Assembly: GCF_002224125.1 (NCBI RefSeq)
Contig: NZ_NCSM01000002.1
Coordinates: 124,001 to 188,000, forward strand
DNA from: Streptomyces sp. NBS 14/10
Lineage (GTDB): Bacteria; Actinomycetota; Actinomycetes; Streptomycetales; Streptomycetaceae
Direction of reading: 5' to 3'
DNA: 64,000 bases
The translations under genes and the position numbers were made by a program. The notes below the pieces were generated by a model. The model searched no databases, had not been told where the DNA came from, and saw only the letters and a program-made list of their open reading frames with translations. How positions within the stretch are numbered: the stretch's first letter is position 1; each line of letters starts with the position of its first letter. Positions 61,915 through 64,000 of this stretch are shown piece by piece.

Positions 61915-63891
61915 CTACCCCCCGGCCACAGTGAAGGAGTACGACACCGCGAATGGCCCATGGCCGTACGTCACGGTAATGGCATCGCGAGATTTGGCAC
62001 CCAGCGTCGCCAGGTTGACGGTGGCGCTGAACGTCTTCGAGTTCCTTTCTGTCTGTGTGACGGTCAGGCGCTTGGTGGCGCGGTCGCCCACCCGCACATC
62101 GACCGTGCCTTGACCGAGGGTGTCGGCGTCCAGGTTCAGGGGTGCTGCCAGGTCGATTCGCAGCTCCGAATCTCCCGGTACGGCATGTGCAGGGACCCCG
62201 CCCCGGGTGCTGACCTTGAGCTTTGTCTGGTCGGCTGCCCGCCAGGCCAGTGATTCGTTCCATGCGGTATTGAAGGCGACCCAGCCCTCAGTGTGGCCGA
62301 TATTGCCCTGCTCGGGATTGAAGGGATAGTGCCCGTTCTTGGGACTCCCGTCGAGCACACCAGGCACACTCTCCAGCAGTCCCGCGCCGCCGTAATATTC
62401 GGAGAACCACCCCCGCTCCACTCCCTCGAATCCCACCGTCTTGCTGGGCGCGTCGTACGAAGCGTGCCGCCCGGTGGGGTTGCGGCCGAAGATGTTGTCC
62501 ACCTGGGCTGTGGCGATCTCGCGGAGCCGGCCGGCCAGTGGATCGTTCCCCAGCAGCCGCGCCGCGGCGAGTGCCGGCGCGGAGAAACCGGCCACGTTTC
62601 CGACCTCATTGGGGTCGTCGGCGCCGCCCCCGTTGAAGGCTGGAATGGTCCAACGGTCGTCGGAGTACCGGCGGAAGTCCCAAAGATTGTCCGAACGGTC
62701 GACGGCGATGTGAGCCCAGTCCCTGACGAACTCCTTGATGCCATGGGGAGCCTTGTCCGGATAGGTTTCGGCGAATTGCACCAGGCCGGTGATCAGCACG
62801 TATTCGCTCTGCCGCTGTCCCTTGGTGACGCGCGGATCCTCGAGGTCCAGGTTTTTGATCAGCCAGTCGGCCTGGTTCTGAGCGGCATGCAGGTATCGGC
62901 CGGCATCATCGCGGCCTTCGCGCTTCGCCACCTCGTACATCATCAGGTTCGGCCACACCGAGTGCCCCGGTGCAAGCTCCCCCTTACCGGTTCCCACCTG
63001 GGTGTACACCTGGAACAGGTCCCCGGTGTGAGGTGTGAATGCCTGCCAGTAGTATCGATCACGAGCGGGATCACCCCACGAGGCGAAGAGGTGATCGCGA
63101 GCGCGCTGGTAGACCGAGTCCGGAATGTACTCGTCGAGCTGCGGATAGGCGTAGACGAACGCGGCCAACTGCTCCTTGAGCTGCGGATCGTTGACCTTCT
63201 CCTGCAAAAGCAGCTCAACGCCCCAGTAGATGAGACGCACAATGTCCGGAGTGCCTTCCGGCAGTGTCACCGGAAGCCCCTTGTAATCGGCATCCACATC
63301 GATTTGCTCGAATGCGCTTGGGTTGGCCAGGTACATGTCGACGAGTGTCTGGATCTCCCTTGAATAGTGAGCCGAGTCGCGCCAGGTCACTCCCTTCATG
63401 CAATCACGCGCGCCGTACTCATCGCTGACGGGATCGACCGTCTTGCGTGTGTAGTCACCGGAGTAGCACCGGCTGCCCGCCATGAACTCGATGGCCCGCT
63501 GATAGGACACCCGGTCAATCCAGTACGCACCGATCCCGAAGGGAACCGATGCGCCCGTGCCGGCCGCCCCTGTCACGGTGACGACAAATTCCCCTGTGTC
63601 GCGCGGGTTGAACTTGGTGAAATCTCCTACGTTGCCGTTGACTTTGCCCCGGTATCTGACCCGCCCGGATGTGTCGGTGATGGTGAACGTCGCACCGTCC
63701 TCGGCCCGCGGTGCGGTGAACCGCTTGGACTCGCCGAGACCGAAGCCGCTTTGGTTCAGCAGGACCGGCTGTGCGGCCGTGGGGTCCCCTGGCACCGCTG
63801 TGGCGGAAGCGGAATCAGTCACCGCGGCGGCCGTGCCTGGCACAGCTCCCAGGACAAGCGCGCCTACAACTGCGAGCAAACGGACCTTCAT
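61915..63891 (-). CDS. Secreted GH9-like (cellulase N-terminal Ig plus alpha-barrel) protein
   Basis: This is a 658-residue exported protein. A Sec signal peptide (LLAVVGALVLGAVPGTAAA) is followed by a cellulase-type N-terminal Ig domain (VLLNQSGFGLGESKRF to VPFGIGAYW, about 42-120), then a large helical domain (about 125-550) with RDCMKGVTWRDSAHYSREIQ, DNIFGRNPTGRHASYD and GWFSEYYGGAGLLESVPGVLDGSP, and a C-terminal beta-sandwich (about 555-658). The Ig domain and helical fold match GH9-type glycanases, but the classic DAGD catalytic motif of GH9 is not evident, so the activity is uncertain. GAGGTGA precedes the ATG. It is convergent with the zinc-ribbon gene, and is the only clearly secreted enzyme of the locus. 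Confidence 0.65.
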   Translation of the reverse strand: MKVRLLAVVGALVLGAVPGTAAAVTDSASATAVPGDPTAAQPVLLNQSGFGLGESKRFTAPRAEDGATFTITDTSGRVRYRGKVNGNVGDFTKFNPRDTGEFVVTVTGAAGTGASVPFGIGAYWIDRVSYQRAIEFMAGSRCYSGDYTRKTVDPVSDEYGARDCMKGVTWRDSAHYSREIQTLVDMYLANPSAFEQIDVDADYKGLPVTLPEGTPDIVRLIYWGVELLLQEKVNDPQLKEQLAAFVYAYPQLDEYIPDSVYQRARDHLFASWGDPARDRYYWQAFTPHTGDLFQVYTQVGTGKGELAPGHSVWPNLMMYEVAKREGRDDAGRYLHAAQNQADWLIKNLDLEDPRVTKGQRQSEYVLITGLVQFAETYPDKAPHGIKEFVRDWAHIAVDRSDNLWDFRRYSDDRWTIPAFNGGGADDPNEVGNVAGFSAPALAAARLLGNDPLAGRLREIATAQVDNIFGRNPTGRHASYDAPSKTVGFEGVERGWFSEYYGGAGLLESVPGVLDGSPKNGHYPFNPEQGNIGHTEGWVAFNTAWNESLAWRAADQTKLKVSTRGGVPAHAVPGDSELRIDLAAPLNLDADTLGQGTVDVRVGDRATKRLTVTQTERNSKTFSATVNLATLGAKSRDAITVTYGHGPFAVSYSFTVAGG

Positions 63892-64000
63892 GCGTCACCT
63901 CACTGTTCGATGCGATGGTTGAGATGCGGCGGCTCGGCCGGCGAGGTTACTGAGGACCCTCTGCCAAGACGGCGACTTCGCCCGCCGGAATGGTGATCAC

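Noticed and set aside
61860..61917. TAGGGCG/CGCCCTA inverted repeat as a terminator
   Set aside because: Only 7 base pairs with a loop near 40 bases, reaching into the GH9-like stop; too weak to call.

Overview
This is a high-GC actinobacterial chromosome segment, almost certainly Streptomyces. The signs are strong third-position G/C, many GTG and TTG starts, ATGA/GTGA operon overlaps, a NarL-type two-component pair, MpaB and UbiA homologues, LacI- and ROK-controlled sugar loci, and a large NRPS/PKS cluster. Genes tile nearly the whole window. Most long antisense reading frames are GC-driven shadows.

Region 1 (1-6.4 kb) is housekeeping or accessory. It holds a two-component system, a small membrane protein divergent from it across a long inverted repeat, a short hypothetical gene, a GNAT acetyltransferase, an MpaB-like oxygenase and a UbiA prenyltransferase.

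Region 2 (6.5-33.3 kb) is a hybrid NRPS-PKS cluster, the most interesting part. The assembly line reads right to left. It starts with a C-A-PCP NRPS, then a KS-(dead AT)-ACP PKS, then a docking-C-A-PCP NRPS. It ends with a KS-(dead AT)-ACP-C-A-PCP-C* megasynthase. Around it lie a translationally coupled flavin (LLM) monooxygenase, a discrete acyltransferase, a type II thioesterase, a MATE exporter, a free A-PCP didomain, an ATP-grasp ligase, an argininosuccinate-synthase-like enzyme with a rewritten aspartate-binding loop, a phytanoyl-CoA-dioxygenase-like hydroxylase and one unknown gene. Both PKS modules keep a recognisable in-line AT whose catalytic serine motif is destroyed, so the free AT presumably loads both. 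No ketoreductase, dehydratase, reductase or thioesterase domain is visible on the line. The last condensation domain lacks its catalytic histidine. The product is not recognised.

Region 3 (33.6-44 kb) is an oligopeptide-type ABC importer (binding protein, two permeases, a double ATPase) with a ROK kinase. Divergent from it are a ROK repressor, an M81 (MlrC-like) metallopeptidase and a CutC-family protein. It looks like uptake and intracellular processing of one compound.

Region 4 (44.2-46.3 kb) has an alpha/beta-hydrolase divergent from a zinc-independent quinone-oxidoreductase-type enzyme.

Region 5 (46.4-64 kb) is a glycan or glycoside utilisation locus: GH43, GH42, GH5 and a LacI regulator on one strand; a sugar ABC importer, GH78 alpha-L-rhamnosidase and a broken GH3 on the other; then a truncated-looking zinc-ribbon membrane protein and a secreted GH9-like protein. 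GH43, GH42, GH5 and GH78 lack signal peptides, which implies import of small rhamnose-containing oligosaccharides or glycosides followed by cytoplasmic hydrolysis.
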